Positions 1-10,575 of a stretch of DNA of 33,846 bases are shown piece after piece. The stretch comes from Gonium pectorale (lineage: Eukaryota > Chlorophyta > Chlorophyceae > Chlamydomonadales > Volvocaceae). Numbering within the stretch: position 1 is the first letter of the stretch; every line of letters begins with the position of its first letter. The translations under genes were made by a program, and so were the position numbers. A model generated the notes under the pieces. That model was not told the origin of the DNA and did not search any database. It saw only the letters and a program-made list of their open reading frames with translations. The stretch spans positions 216,524 to 250,369 of the forward strand of contig LSYV01000082.1 in the NCBI GenBank assembly GCA_001584585.1, in the 5' to 3' direction.

Positions 1-485
1 CTTCCTCCCCTTCCTCCCCGCCCTGCGCCCCCCTCACCTGCAGCCCGCCCACCAGCGCGTTGAGCTCTGCGTTCCGCACCAGCGAGCCCAGCTCCGTGCC
101 GTGGCAGCTGGCCACCAGCATCACCCCGCGAGAGGAGATGATGCGGGCGGCGTCAACCTCCTGGGCGGGGGCCGGGGCACACACAAGGCTGATGCGGCGT
201 GGAAGACTCCGCGCACTGAGGGGATTGCACACGCAAGCAAAGACGGGCGCTTCATATTTGGTCATGACAGGCCGGCGGGCAGCAGATCGACGAAATGAAA
301 GAAACCTTGTCTACGTAACGCATGGGCCAGCCCCCTCCCCCGCCGCCCCTCCGCTCACCCTCCGAGCTCCGACCAGCCAACACTTCAGCGCCGGACCGCT
401 TCACGGCTACACCCCCGCCCCAGCCCGCTGACAAGCCCCGTCCCGCCGCCGGTACCTCAGCGTGCATGCCCGCCCAGTCGCCTTG
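1..485 (-). pseudogene. Inverted, internally deleted partial copy of the Ycf45-like AAA ATPase gene
   Basis: Read on the minus strand, 160 down to 38 is a 41-codon exon with an AG acceptor just before it and a GTGAGG donor just after it. It matches the exon at 7033-7155 of the intact gene with about six base changes and only two residue changes (T to I, T to S). The match continues through the donor and at least 35 nt into the following intron, and also into the end of the preceding intron. A second block, about 485 down to 359, is a diverged counterpart of the exon at 3867-4059: it ends in EVLAGR and has the same donor context, GAGG then GTGAGCGGAGGGG. The exons that should lie between them, with the Walker A and Walker B motifs, are absent. 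It could be a pseudogene or the 5' part of a rearranged paralog continuing left of the window; the missing P-loop favours a pseudogene. Confidence 0.72.
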
Positions 486-522
486 CCCGACAATGAGCGG
501 CTGCATGCCACCGGCGCGCGCG

Positions 523-580
523 TGCTTGGATGGCAAGCAGTCAGACAAACCTGCTTGGAGGGCAAGCAGTCAGACAAACC
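523..580. repeat. Two-copy 29-bp tandem repeat
   Basis: A 29-bp unit at 523-551 is followed directly by a second copy at 552-580 differing at one base. The units share the core GGCAAGCAGTCAGACAAACC. They sit at the 5' side of the inverted ATPase fragment. No function is apparent; replication slippage is the simplest origin. Confidence 0.9.
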
Positions 581-1281
581 CCGCCTCCCTACCGACCTCC
601 GCTCACGCTGGCCGCAGCATCCCCAGGTTTGACTGTCGTCTCGGGACCGGGGCGCAGGACTGCGGCAGCAAGGGCGACAGCCGCGACCCCCGACAGCCCG
701 GGGAGGGGCTGCAGCCGAAGGTGTTAGTCGCAGCGACGGCGACCTTGCCTCCGGCACCAGCCGCCCAGGCGCGGGGCCCCAGTCGCTACCCCGGCCCAAG
801 AAGGCGCTCATCGTGAGTTCAGCACCGCCCATCGCAAGCAACCGAACGCATCACCCAGGTGCGCAACTGCTGCAACGTCGACCGGATTCGAAGGTTGTGC
901 GGGGGTTGAAGGGGTGCGAGGACTGTAGGGCTCGGGACGTCACGAAACCGGCACGCTGCCTAACCCAAGACACGCTGCGCCAGCACCCACTGGCCCGGTC
1001 ATTTTTGTACCCAAAAGATAGATCTGGCGCGCAGATATGACCAATATGAGGGCAATCTGAACTGCTGAAGTTGCGGTACGTGAGTCGGTTTTTGGTTTTG
1101 CACGCACTTTCGCTGCTACGCCGCAACATACATTGCATTGCCCCCTGTTTACTTCTGTAGCTTACCGGACACAAAGCCAGCGCTCGCGTGTCTGAGAGCC
1201 CGTTCGCCGCCTGTTGGCTGACGTGCTTCACTAGCTAACCTTTGAACAGAAGCGCATAGATTGACATATCGTCGGAAAGGC
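581..1281. other. Intergenic region and presumed 5' flank of the ATPase fusion gene
   Basis: This stretch lies between the inverted fragment on the minus strand and the ATG at 1282 on the plus strand, so the two are arranged head to head. Base composition falls from strongly GC-rich to more balanced after about 1000, as expected for a promoter and 5' UTR. I see no convincing TATA box, no conserved coding potential and no RNA gene. The transcription start cannot be placed. Confidence 0.4.
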
Positions 1282-4200
1282 ATGGCTGTCGCTCAGCTCT
1301 GCCCATGGGGCGCGCCGCTATCGAGCGATGAGCGCCGGGCCGTTGCGCTGGCCGCCAGGGAGCTGCTGCAGCATCACAGAGGATTGGCTGCGGTCCCGGG
1401 AGCATCTCCCAGGTCTGGGGTGAGCCTCTCCCTCCTCAGCCCCGTCATCAGCAAAGCTCAGTGTCGCACCCGGGGCAAGGTGGGCAAGCTCCTGATGCGC
1501 TCGGGCATCTTCCACTTTCTTCCTGGCGAGCGCGGAAACGGCAACCAGCTGGCTGCCTTCGTGCCCATGGCCGCTGCTGTAGCAGCCGGCGGCCGTTGGT
1601 CCTACCTCCCCGCTGACCTGTACACCCTCCACCCCGAGGACGCATACCAGCGGCTCCTGAGAGGGCCGCCTCCGGCGGGTCGACAGGCGTCCCTCGTCAC
1701 CAAGGTGTGCCCGCAGGGCTCTCCGCTCTCCGCAGAGGAGCGCCGGGCCACAGCGCTGGCTGCCAGGGAGCTCCTGCGGCACCACGCCCAGGCCGTAGCG
1801 GGCAGCAGGACCTCCTGGCGCAGGACGGGGATACCGCTCGCAGCGCTCAGGCCCCTCCTCCACGACGCTGGCATCAAGTTCGGGGGGCCGCTCCGCAACC
1901 TCCTGCTGCGGTCCGGCATCTTCCATTTCCAGGGCAAGCAGCTGGTCACCTTCGCGCCCATGCCGGCTGCGGCCACGGCGGATGGCCGCTGGTCCTACCT
2001 GCCCACCGACCTGTATTCGCTCGACCCAGATGACGCCTTCCAGCGGCTGCTCGAGGGACCGCCGCCGGCGCCAGCGGCAGAGGAGGAGGAGGCCATGCGG
2101 CTGGGGCAGGCGGCAGCTGGCGGCCAGCCACCGCCACCCGTGCCGCCGCCGGGAGGGGCCGCTGGACTCACCGCCTTTGGCGCGCCCGCGTCCGGTGTGG
2201 GCGACCCTGAAGCTGCCGGGGTGGCGGCTGCGGGCGACGGCGGCTCGGCCGCTGACTGGGAGCAGCAAGAGGAGGCAGCGGCGGAGGGGGCGAATGCTGT
2301 CTTTGATGAGGATGAGGATGAGGAGGACGACTTGAGTGACCTTGCGGAGTCGGGCGGCCCGTCAGAACCCGATGACGCCGCGGACATGGCAGCTGGGGGA
2401 GCTGCTGGAGCCTCTGAGGCGATGCAGGTTGATCGCAGCGCAGCAGAACCCCTGGCAGCCGAGGCAGATGGCGGGGCGTTCGCTGCAGCGCCAGGGGCTG
2501 ATGCGTTGCGAGAGGGGGAGATCATTGCGGTAAAGGTCGAGGAGTCGGAGGTTGGGGCAGCGGAGCTGCGTGGTGCAGGCGTGACGGGGCAAACAGCTTC
2601 TCCAGAGCCCGTCGCATCCACTGCTATGGCGGACGAAGCGGAGGCTAAAGCATCGCAGCGGGAGGCGGAACTGGCGGAGGCCACCAGCTTGATGGGAGAG
2701 GCGGTGCCGGCTCTCGGCATGGCGCCTGGGAGCAGCGACGGTCAATCTGCACCCGCAGACGCAGCGGGTATGGCCGCCACCCCGGCTGCGGGTGCTGGCT
2801 GCGTAGCACCCACGTTCCCTCCCCCGCCACCACCACCTCCTCGCCCGGAGCAGCAGCCAGCGCTGGGTCTGGGCGCCGATGCCAGGGCTGCTGCCCAAAC
2901 TGCCCCCACCCCAAGCCCCGGCGGTCCATCAGGGTCAGTGCGGCGCAAGCACACGCCTATCCCGGCGCCTCCAGCCAGGGACCCAGCCACCCTGGCCGCG
3001 GCTCAGTCTCTACCACTTGCCAGGCGTGGATCCGGCGGGGGCTTGGTGGCAGCATCGGCGGCTGCAGCCCCCGGTGCGGCCGCCTCGGGCCAGCAGGCGT
3101 TCTGCGTGCCGGCGGCGGCAGCTGCACCGGCTGGGCGCGCTGCCCCAGGCGCAGATGCGTTTGCCCACCGCCCCCATGCCGCCGTGACGGGCGGTGGCAC
3201 TGGCTATGGCTTCATCACTGCTGCGGTGGCCCCACGGGTGTCGGAGCTCCTCGGCGTCCCCCTGCAGCTGCGCATCGGGGCAGACCGCAGGGGCCGAGTG
3301 GGCTGGGCGCCCAGGGAGGGGCCTGGTTGGGGCGGCTGCGGCGGTAGTGGCGGTGGCAGCAGCGCTGGTTTGCAGCTGTCGCCGCCTCCGCTGCCGCAGT
3401 CCCAGGACCCTGATCCCGAGGCGTCCTTCGAGGAAGACCCCCAGCTGGAGGAGTTTCTGGGGATGCTGCCACCAGGGTGAGCGCAGACGGGGAGGGAAGG
3501 GCGAATGAGGGATGGGGAGGGTGGAAGGGGTTGAGGGCGGAGGTTAGGCGGGTGGAGTACTGAGGGCCGGGGTGTCGAGAAGGGGTTGTTCTACCGATAT
3601 TGCATGTGCTCCGAGCATGCCTCGGTGGCACACATGCGCTCTTGGTCAGGTAGGGCGGCTGGGGGGGGGGGTACGATCAAGGTGGAACGGCATTGTGGGC
3701 GGGATGAGGCGCGTGTAGCCATGCAGAGGTTTGTCAGATTGCCGCGCTAGGCGGGGCAAGGGGTGCTCTGGCAACGGCGCAAAGTGAAAGCCACAAGCAC
3801 GTCGCTTGGGTTTCCAGTCAATGGCAGTAGTTCCATTTGCGTTTACCGCCGCACCCCTGCCCGCAGGCTGCATGACGAGATCCGACGCCGCGTAGCCGCA
3901 AGCAGCGGAGGCGGCGACGGCGCCGCTGGCGGCTCCGGCAGCACCCTGCCTCTTACCCCTCCCCGCCGCCGGTACCTGGTCGACGTGTGCGTGGACAGCG
4001 GCCGGGACGTGCGGCTGGCGTTCAGCGACGGCAGCAAGGAGGTGCTGGCGGGGCGGAGGGTGAGCGGAGGGGCGGGGGGGAAGAGGGTTGGAAGGGCGGG
4101 CAGGGGCTGGCAGGGGCTGGCAGGGGCTGGCAAGGGGGCATGTCAGCAGCCGGTCAGCCTCAATTCGCACGTGTCGAGCGTTTGGCGAGAGGCAGGGTGG

Positions 4201-7200
4201 GTAGGACGAAAAGGCGGGAGGGGTGAAGCTGGAGGTGGATGTAGTCTAGTAGGGCGGCATGCTGGCGGCTGAAGTCAAGGCCCACCAACTGCTGCGCGCC
4301 GTGACCCACTGAACGGGGTCGTTGGATCGCGGCTCAGCGACCCACCGTATCCACCGTTTTCAACATGCATGCACTCCACCAATTCCACGCCTGGCCCCAC
4401 CAGGTGCCCATCGCGGAGGCGCTGCGTCACCTCGACGACTACGTCCTGCGCCTGCGGCAACGTCAGCAGGGCGCCGAGGGGGACTCCGAGGGGGCAGCCG
4501 CCGCGATGGAGGCGGAGGGGTTGGAGATGGAAGGTGTGGAGGCGGGCGCGCACCCGTACGATGGGCCATCTGGCAAGCGGCGCCGGCGCTCCGAGTCGTC
4601 ATGGGCTGAAGGCGGTGGGTACGCGAGGGGCTTTGAGGGGCGGCGTGCCGGCGGCTTGTCGGGTGGGCGGTTACGCGGCTTGGCGGATTGGGTCCCTCCA
4701 TTAGCGCACACCCTGCAGAAGCCAGAGGGTAGTGTGTTTTGAGGGCACGCGGATCTGGCATCTGGGAGACACACGGACGCGGCAACAGCCAGCATGCGTC
4801 AGGCGGCAGGAGGGCGAGCGGCGGCTCCCTGCCGCTGGCTCGTCGCCCGAGCCCCGGCCTGCATGCTGCTATCACACCACGCATCACACCACGCTGCGAG
4901 CAGACAGGCATGGCATGGCACTGGCGGGCCCCTTGCCATGCACGCCTTGCAGATTGGGGGGCGAGCGGCGTCAAACGCGCCCGTACGGGAGGCAACGGCG
5001 ACTCAGCCGGTAGCGACGGAGATGGCGACCGGGACGTGGCGGGGCGCGGCTCCGGCCGAGCGCCCGCTTCAACTGCGCTGTTTGGCAGCGACAACCGCTG
5101 CTGCCCGCCCGGCACATTGCACCGGTAGGTAGGGCTGGGGGTGGGGGGTCGTAGAGGGGGACGGGGGAGGGCGGGTGGGTGCGCCGGCGGGCGGGCGGAC
5201 AAGGGACGGGAGAGCTGCAGTTGCTGGGGGCAAACAGGCCCAACCTGCTAAGTGATTGAACGAGCCAGGCTTTTCGCCGCCTTGGCTGGCCAACTTGGCC
5301 CAGGCGCCGCCTTGGGTAACACGCGCAGGTAAACCCAACTTACAGTCCTCCTGGGTTGCTTGTTCCTCTCTAGCTATCGCTCAGCGTCCTAATTCACTCG
5401 GCCAACTGATACCCTCCCTCACAAAGCACGCATTTCCAGCCGTTCCACCTTAACTCGCCGCTCCCGCACGCGCGGCCCATTTATGGTACAGGATCTCCCG
5501 GCTCGTCCACCCATACGACGGCTCCGTGTACGGCCTGACGTACCGCGTGGGTCGCCACCTGCCCGGGCTGGCGGGCGCCGTACAGGACGTGCTGACGGAC
5601 CTGGCGGGCAGGGCGCGGGCGGCGCGGGAGGTGGGCTACGAGGCCGGCGCCTCGAGGAGGGAGCTCGCGGGGTGAGTGAGCACGCAGGGGCGACCAAAAG
5701 GGCTGGGCGAGATGGCTCACCGCACAGCTCCAGATATCTTGGCGCCGGCAATCCGGGCCTGAGTGGGTACAGACTCGCGTTATGATGTGCTAGGCCTTGA
5801 CCTCCTCCCTCGTTTTGGCATGTGGTCCGCTCATCGTTGAACCGCTGATATATTGCTCCTTACCTGCCCCTCCCCTCCTCATTCCCGCTCGCAGCTCGCT
5901 GCTGCTGCTTGGCCGCCCCGGCAGCGGCAAGACCACCCTCCTCCGCGACATCGCCCGTTTCCTGGCGGACGACCTGGGCCTGGGCGTGGTGGTGGTGGAC
6001 ACCAGCAACGAGATTGCGGGTGGGTGAGGGGGAAATGGGCTGGGGGTGCAGTTTGGACAGAGGGCACAGATTAGGGAGGAGCGGCGGACTGCATCATATC
6101 AGCAAGATAGCCGGTGGGCGGTGGCGAGGGTGCGAGTGGGTGGGTAGGGGGACGGTCCCGAGCGGCAGGGCACGGTAGTTGGAGACATTGAGCAGTAGCT
6201 GGTACACGCAGAGGGATGCCGGTGACTGTGGGCACGTAATGGGAGAACAGGAGGGATGCGAGCGCGCTGAGAGCTCAGAGCGGACGGTGGTTGCTCACGT
6301 GTGGGAATGGAGTAAGGCCCAACGGCTGGTGCCTTGGCGGGCTTGTCCACGCTCTTGAGCCCCTGCTTCCCTCCCCTGCCTTGCTTCCTTCCCTCCTGCC
6401 CCCTCCCCCCTCCTCTCCCCCCTCCTCAGGGGGGACCTCGGGACAGACATGCGCCCCCCAGGCTTCTCTACTGAGAATGCCTTCCAAACCCACTAACCCC
6501 CCTTACGCAGGCGGCGACGTGCTCCCCCACGGCTGCATCGGCGGCGCCCGACGCATCCTGGTGGGGGAGCGGGGCAGCCTGGCGCGGGTGATGCTGGAGG
6601 CGGTGCAGAACCACGGGCCCGAGGTGGTGCTGGTGGACGAGATTGCCAACAAGCAGGTGCGGGAAGGGAAGGGGAGGGGGGTGGGGGCGCGTACAAAAAG
6701 AGGGAGGGGGGGCTGGGCGGGCGGATGACGGAGGGTCAACGGGACTGCACAAAACGGAAGACTTGTGGGGCAGCTGCGGAAGGTATAGAGAGTAGGTGGC
6801 AGTGAGGCTACCGAGGGCCGCGCGGCTCGTGGCCAAGGGGTCTGGACCGGCTGGCACCGCTGACGCCTTCCGTACGGGAGCGCGAAAAGACACCTGTCGG
6901 AATGTACCGTACCTATGGGATGGATGGTTCTCGTGGTGATCGTTTTTCTCTCCGACCGCGTTCAACCCTCCCCACCGCCGTCACCTGCGCCCCGTATCTC
7001 CTTCTTCCTTCTGTGCCCCGGCCCCCGCCCAGGAGGTGGACGCCGCCCGCACCATCTCCTCCCGCGGCGTGATGCTGGTGGCAACCTGCCACGGCACGGA
7101 GCTGGGCTCGCTGGTGCGGAACGCAGAGCTCAACGCGCTGGTGGGCGGGCTGCAGGTGAGGGGGGCGCAGGGCGGGGAGGAAGGGGAGGAAAGGGAGGGA

Positions 7201-8546
7201 GGCGGAGGAGAGGGAGATGTTTTGCCGGCGATTGGGCGGGTCGGGATGCCGGTGAAAGGGGATGCTCAGACGTGCTGGCAGGGACGGGGGGGGGTCGCGG
7301 CAGGGCGCGCGGCGAGGAGCTGACGGGCCGGGGACAGGTGCAGTGCAGTGGCACCGCCGCGAATGGCTCCATCGCGCGCCCTGCTATGGCGCTTGACTTA
7401 GCACCCCCAACTCGAACCTCTTCCCGACCCGACCCGACGCAAACGCGGGCCCCAATCCATCCCTGACTGCGTGCTGCAGCCGGTCATTCTGGGCGACGAG
7501 GCGGCGGGGCGGACCAACGGCGGCACCAAGACGCGCACCGAGCGGCGCGGTGCGCCCACGTTCAGGTAGTGGTTCTGCACTCTGCAGTGCGGGCTGCTGC
7601 TGTGCGTAACTCCCCATCTCCGCTGCGTGACTGGAATCCCTGAGGTTGGCCTCGCTGTGGTTACGCATACGATTATGTACGATGCTCTGCGTGCCCGCGC
7701 CCGAAGGGCAGGTGCTCCCGCGTAGGTTTGGAACGATGGTGGACCGCCCTGCCACGCGCAATGTGGGGCCCGCCGCGCCGTGCCTCCCGGCTGCTCTGGT
7801 CTGACGGCTCCTCGCCGCGCCCCCCGCCCCCCCGCTTGGCGTCCGTCCTCGCTCCCACCCCGCAGGACGCTGGTGGAAGTGCTTGGAGGCGGCAGGTGGG
7901 TCCAGCGGGACTAGGCAGCGGGCGGGTGTGAGGGCCTTGGTGTGCCTGACCTTTTGCCCCTTCCCGGCGCTCAAATACTTCAAGACTATTGCCTTCTCGT
8001 GCACCTGTTCTACGCACGCCCCTTACCGTTTCACGGTCCGCCACTAGGCTGCGCCTCCGCCCTGACGTGGCGACCAGCGTGGACGTGCTGCTGGGCAACG
8101 AGCCGCCGGAGGGCAGGGCGATCAAGGCCCTGCTCAACCCGAGCCCGCTGCTCCGAGCGCCTCCTGGCGCGGAGGAGGAGGTTGGGGAAGGTGAGGGGCA
8201 GCTGATGCCGGGCTACGGCGCCGCGGGAGGGGGTCGCCATGCGTCAGTGCGGGGCCGCGGGGGCGGCCGGGGCCGGGGTTGCGCCCGGCCTGTTCCCCGA
8301 CCCGCGGGTCGGGCGCCGGTGGACCAGCAGCCCGGCAGCCTGCTGTGGGGGCTGGGAGAGGGGCAGGTGGCGGCGGGCGCAGGCGGTCCCCCGCGGTGGG
8401 AGCTGTTGCCTCCGCTGGAGCAGCTGCGGTGGGCGGAGCCGGCGGCCGGAGGCATGGAGGGCGGCGGCGGCGGAGCTGGTGAGGGGCGGCTCCGGTTGCG
8501 GGTACAGCTCCTGTGGCCCAACGAGGCTCTGCCCGACGACGAATGA
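1282..8546 (+). CDS. Ycf45/SpoIIIAA-like P-loop AAA ATPase fused to a tandemly duplicated N-terminal domain (11 exons, 1319 aa)
   Basis: Proposed exons: 1282-3476, 3867-4059, 4404-4614, 4953-5124, 5492-5671, 5895-6019, 6511-6656, 7033-7155, 7480-7565, 7866-7895, 8048-8546. All introns are GT-AG, all phases agree, and the total is 3960 nt. Residues 6-130 and 142-261 are two copies of an unrecognised domain; about 262-720 is Ala/Pro/Gly-rich and disordered with an acidic run near 335. Residue 723 onward is the Ycf45 family: [14 protein letters not shown], the GTLHRI strand, YGLTYRVGR, Walker A GRPGSGKT (about 990-997), Walker B VVLVDE (1064-1069) and sensor-like ATCHG (1091-1095). The tail has a short RG-rich stretch (about 1222-1230). 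Known relatives are plastid ycf45 and Arabidopsis SPD1 (AAA ATPase affecting plastid development). The ATPase assignment is strong; substrate and partner are unknown and plastid location is inferred. The first in-frame ATG was chosen; an alternative is that exon 1 is a separate gene ending at 3480. Confidence 0.85.
1297..2064 (+). repeat. Tandem duplication inside exon 1 coding a repeated ~120-residue domain
   Basis: The codons at 1297-1671 and 1705-2064 encode two clearly related domains. Both contain PLS.(D/E)[11 protein letters not shown], then a V/I-PL-L core, LL.RSGIFHF, a short strand with (A/T)F.PM, GRWSYLP.DLY.L and D(A)..QRLL.GPPP. The helix-helix-helix-strand pattern around RSGIFHF faintly recalls winged-helix or LOTUS/OST-HTH folds, but this is a guess from pattern only. 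I recognise no named family. The two copies differ at many positions, so the duplication is old and both copies seem kept under selection. Confidence 0.85.
4101..4130. repeat. 10-bp minisatellite in an intron of the ATPase gene
   Basis: Three exact copies of the 10-bp unit CAGGGGCTGG lie in the intron after the exon ending at 4059, followed by a partial degenerate copy. Slippage-type repeat; no function seen. Confidence 0.95.
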
Positions 8547-8997
8547 TCGTGGGGAGCGCGCGGAACGAATGGCTGGGAGGAGTGCATCTCCTATTGATCG
8601 CTTCCAAACCGGTACTAGGCCGTTACTTGCTCGGGCGATCACAGTGACGTTGGCTGTGTGCAGGCTTTCGTTTTTCCCAGCGGCAGGCTTGGTCTTGCCT
8701 AATAAGTGGTAGACGCAGGGGTAAGAAATGTGGCCATGCGTCGTTGGCCAAGGTTGGATTTTCAAGTCCCAACCACGCGCCGTACGGGTAGGCGTCTCGT
8801 GCTGCTCGGAGGCGGAACCGAACATAAGGCTGTTTTCATGGTTCCGAGGCCAGCGGCTACTCTAGGCTTGCCCGTTCGCAGCAGCGGGCCGCGTGTGCAG
8901 AGACCAGATATGTAGTTCGGTCGCCGTGAGTAAGGCTGTGTGCCGGTGTGAAGGGGCAAAATTGGCGAACAGCATGCCGCGGCCCCTAGTAATGAGC
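8547..8997. other. 3' flank of the ATPase gene
   Basis: This follows the stop codon at 8544-8546 and should hold the 3' UTR. The green-algal polyadenylation signal TGTAA was not found in the first few hundred bases, so the transcript end is not placed. No second gene or repeat is evident before the direct repeat that begins near 8998. Confidence 0.4.
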
Positions 8998-9490
8998 GTG
9001 CCTGTGGACATTCCACAACAGGTTGTCAGCTTGTACTGCAAGTTAAGTATCTTACGAGGAGCTTCAGGGATGGCGACGGCGCAAATGGCGCTTTAGCCAC
9101 GTCTACCCGGCCCGGCCCGGCTGTCCCCGCTTGTTGGCGCTGGCGGTTGTGTTGGCGGAGTCGCCGTACGCGTACGGCGCGTGAAACCTACAGGCACTGT
9201 AGGCTTGGTGGGCAGGTATGGCAGGGCCCTGCACCGCGCCGTGCTGCGCCTTCCCCGCTTCTGGTTCTCTTTTTTGCTGCGTTGTCATCATGCGGTCACG
9301 GTAACTGTTTTTGCCTTTGTAGGTTGATCCGTGCCCGCTCGAGTATACTTGCTGCGATATTGTCAGGTCCCCAGCGGCAAAAGCCTTCACGCGCATGGCG
9401 GGTGAGCGATTGAGGATACGTTGGCTGGGCATGCATTATTGTGGGCAGGCCATGGACGCGACAGGAGTGCAACAGCGGCAGAGCATCAAA
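8998..9490. repeat. Direct repeat, copy 1 (~0.49 kb, non-coding)
   Basis: This segment aligns along its whole length with 9765-10230. Shared landmarks in order are TGCCTGTGGA then TTCCACAACA, CACAAATGGCGC (copy 2) or CGCAAATGGCGC (copy 1), CCGGCTGTCCCCGCTTGT, the 16-nt palindrome GCCGTACGCGTACGGC (9163-9178), ATCATGCGGT and GCCATGGACGCG. It has no long open frame of its own. It may be a non-autonomous transposon or the remains of one; no target-site duplication could be fixed. Confidence 0.8.
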
Positions 9491-9764
9491 AAATCAAAGC
9501 CGTTGTTTAGGGTAAGAGGCGGTAGCTGTGACTGGTGTGCACGGTGACACGGCCGCATGCCTTGTGGGTTAGCAAGGCATTAGGCAGTGCGTGCCGGTCG
9601 TGAGGAAGGGCCGCAAGCGTACCCCCACGTGTATGCTTACCGTATGTCTGGGCTTCAACCCCGTTGGGAGTGCGTGGCTATCGCTGTATGTGTGGGAGCG
9701 GGCTTTTCGCCAATCTGGGGCGGGCAGCAACTCTTGCAGGTACTGCACGACCACAAGCAACAAG

Positions 9765-10230
9765 CATGCCTGTGGAGGTTCCACAACAGTGTGTGGGCTC
9801 TGCACTTAACAGTGGAGTGTCTAACGGAGCTATGTGAATGGTGTCGGCACAAATGGCGCGCTAGCCATGCCGGGCCTACCCGGCCCTGTCCGGCTGTCCC
9901 CGCTTGTGGGCGCTGACGGTTGATTTGGCTGAGTTGCCGTACGCGTACGGCTTGTGAAACGTACAGGCATTGTCGGCGTGGTGGGCATATATGACAGGGC
10001 CGTGCACCTTGTCGAGCTGAATTGTTATCATGCGGTTGCGTTTGATGTTTTGGTCTTTGTCTGTGAAAGGTCGTGTTGGGTATGCTTGCTGAGATAGGGT
10101 ACTGCCCTCGTGTCAGGTTCCCACCGGCAATCCTTCGCGCGCACAGCAGCTTTGCGATTGCGAACATGTTGTTACACTATGTGGACATGCCATGGACGCG
10201 CCAGAAGTGCAACGGCGGCGATGCTCGGTG
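9765..10230. repeat. Direct repeat, copy 2 (~0.47 kb, non-coding)
   Basis: Diverged second copy of 8998-9490 in the same orientation, with about 275 bp of unrelated sequence between the two. It keeps the 16-nt palindrome at 9936-9951 unchanged while surrounding bases differ. The right end lies about 340 bp before the first ankyrin gene, so it could contribute to that gene's upstream region. Confidence 0.8.
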
Positions 10231-10560
10231 CTCTGGGTCGTGGTCAAGCACTTTGTGGCCATGGCGGTCAACTGTTCATATGCGTTGTGGGTTGTCACAG
10301 ATCTGTGCGTCTCCTCAGGAGATTGGACGCTTCAGGACATACAAACACTCAGTTAGCGACAGTTGGCTCCGAAGACCGCTTCGAACCCTGGATCGGCATC
10401 AGGTGCAAATCTGTGAAGCGCCATACATAAAGCGGCGTTTAAAAATACACCCGAGCACCTGAGCCACATCGACCGGTAATCAAAACCACAAAAAGTCCTT
10501 GCCCTTCGCGCAGTTCGGTTGTACCATTGTGAGCTGGTGTTACCTGCAACTTGCGCATCA

Positions 10561-10575
10561 ATGGCTCTACAATGA
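10561..10575 (+). promoter_or_regulatory. Four-codon upstream ORF overlapping the start of ankyrin gene A
   Basis: An ATG at 10561 opens a four-codon frame (M-A-L-Q) whose TGA at 10573-10575 overlaps the proposed main ATG at 10572-10574, giving an ATGA overlap. Such an arrangement can limit translation or allow reinitiation. It matters only if the mRNA leader includes 10561, which the sequence does not show. Confidence 0.4.

Noticed and set aside
523..580. CRISPR-like direct repeat
   Set aside because: Two adjacent units without spacers; a simple tandem duplication in a eukaryotic genome.
1318..2268. Long open frame on the minus strand opposite exon 1 of the ATPase gene
   Set aside because: Antisense shadow of GC-rich coding sequence; no motif, and the plus strand carries the duplicated domain.
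1261..3480. A stand-alone gene ending at the TGA at 3478-3480
   Set aside because: The TGA is part of a perfect donor, the phase matches the next exon, and the family motif crosses the junction. Kept only as the alternative model.
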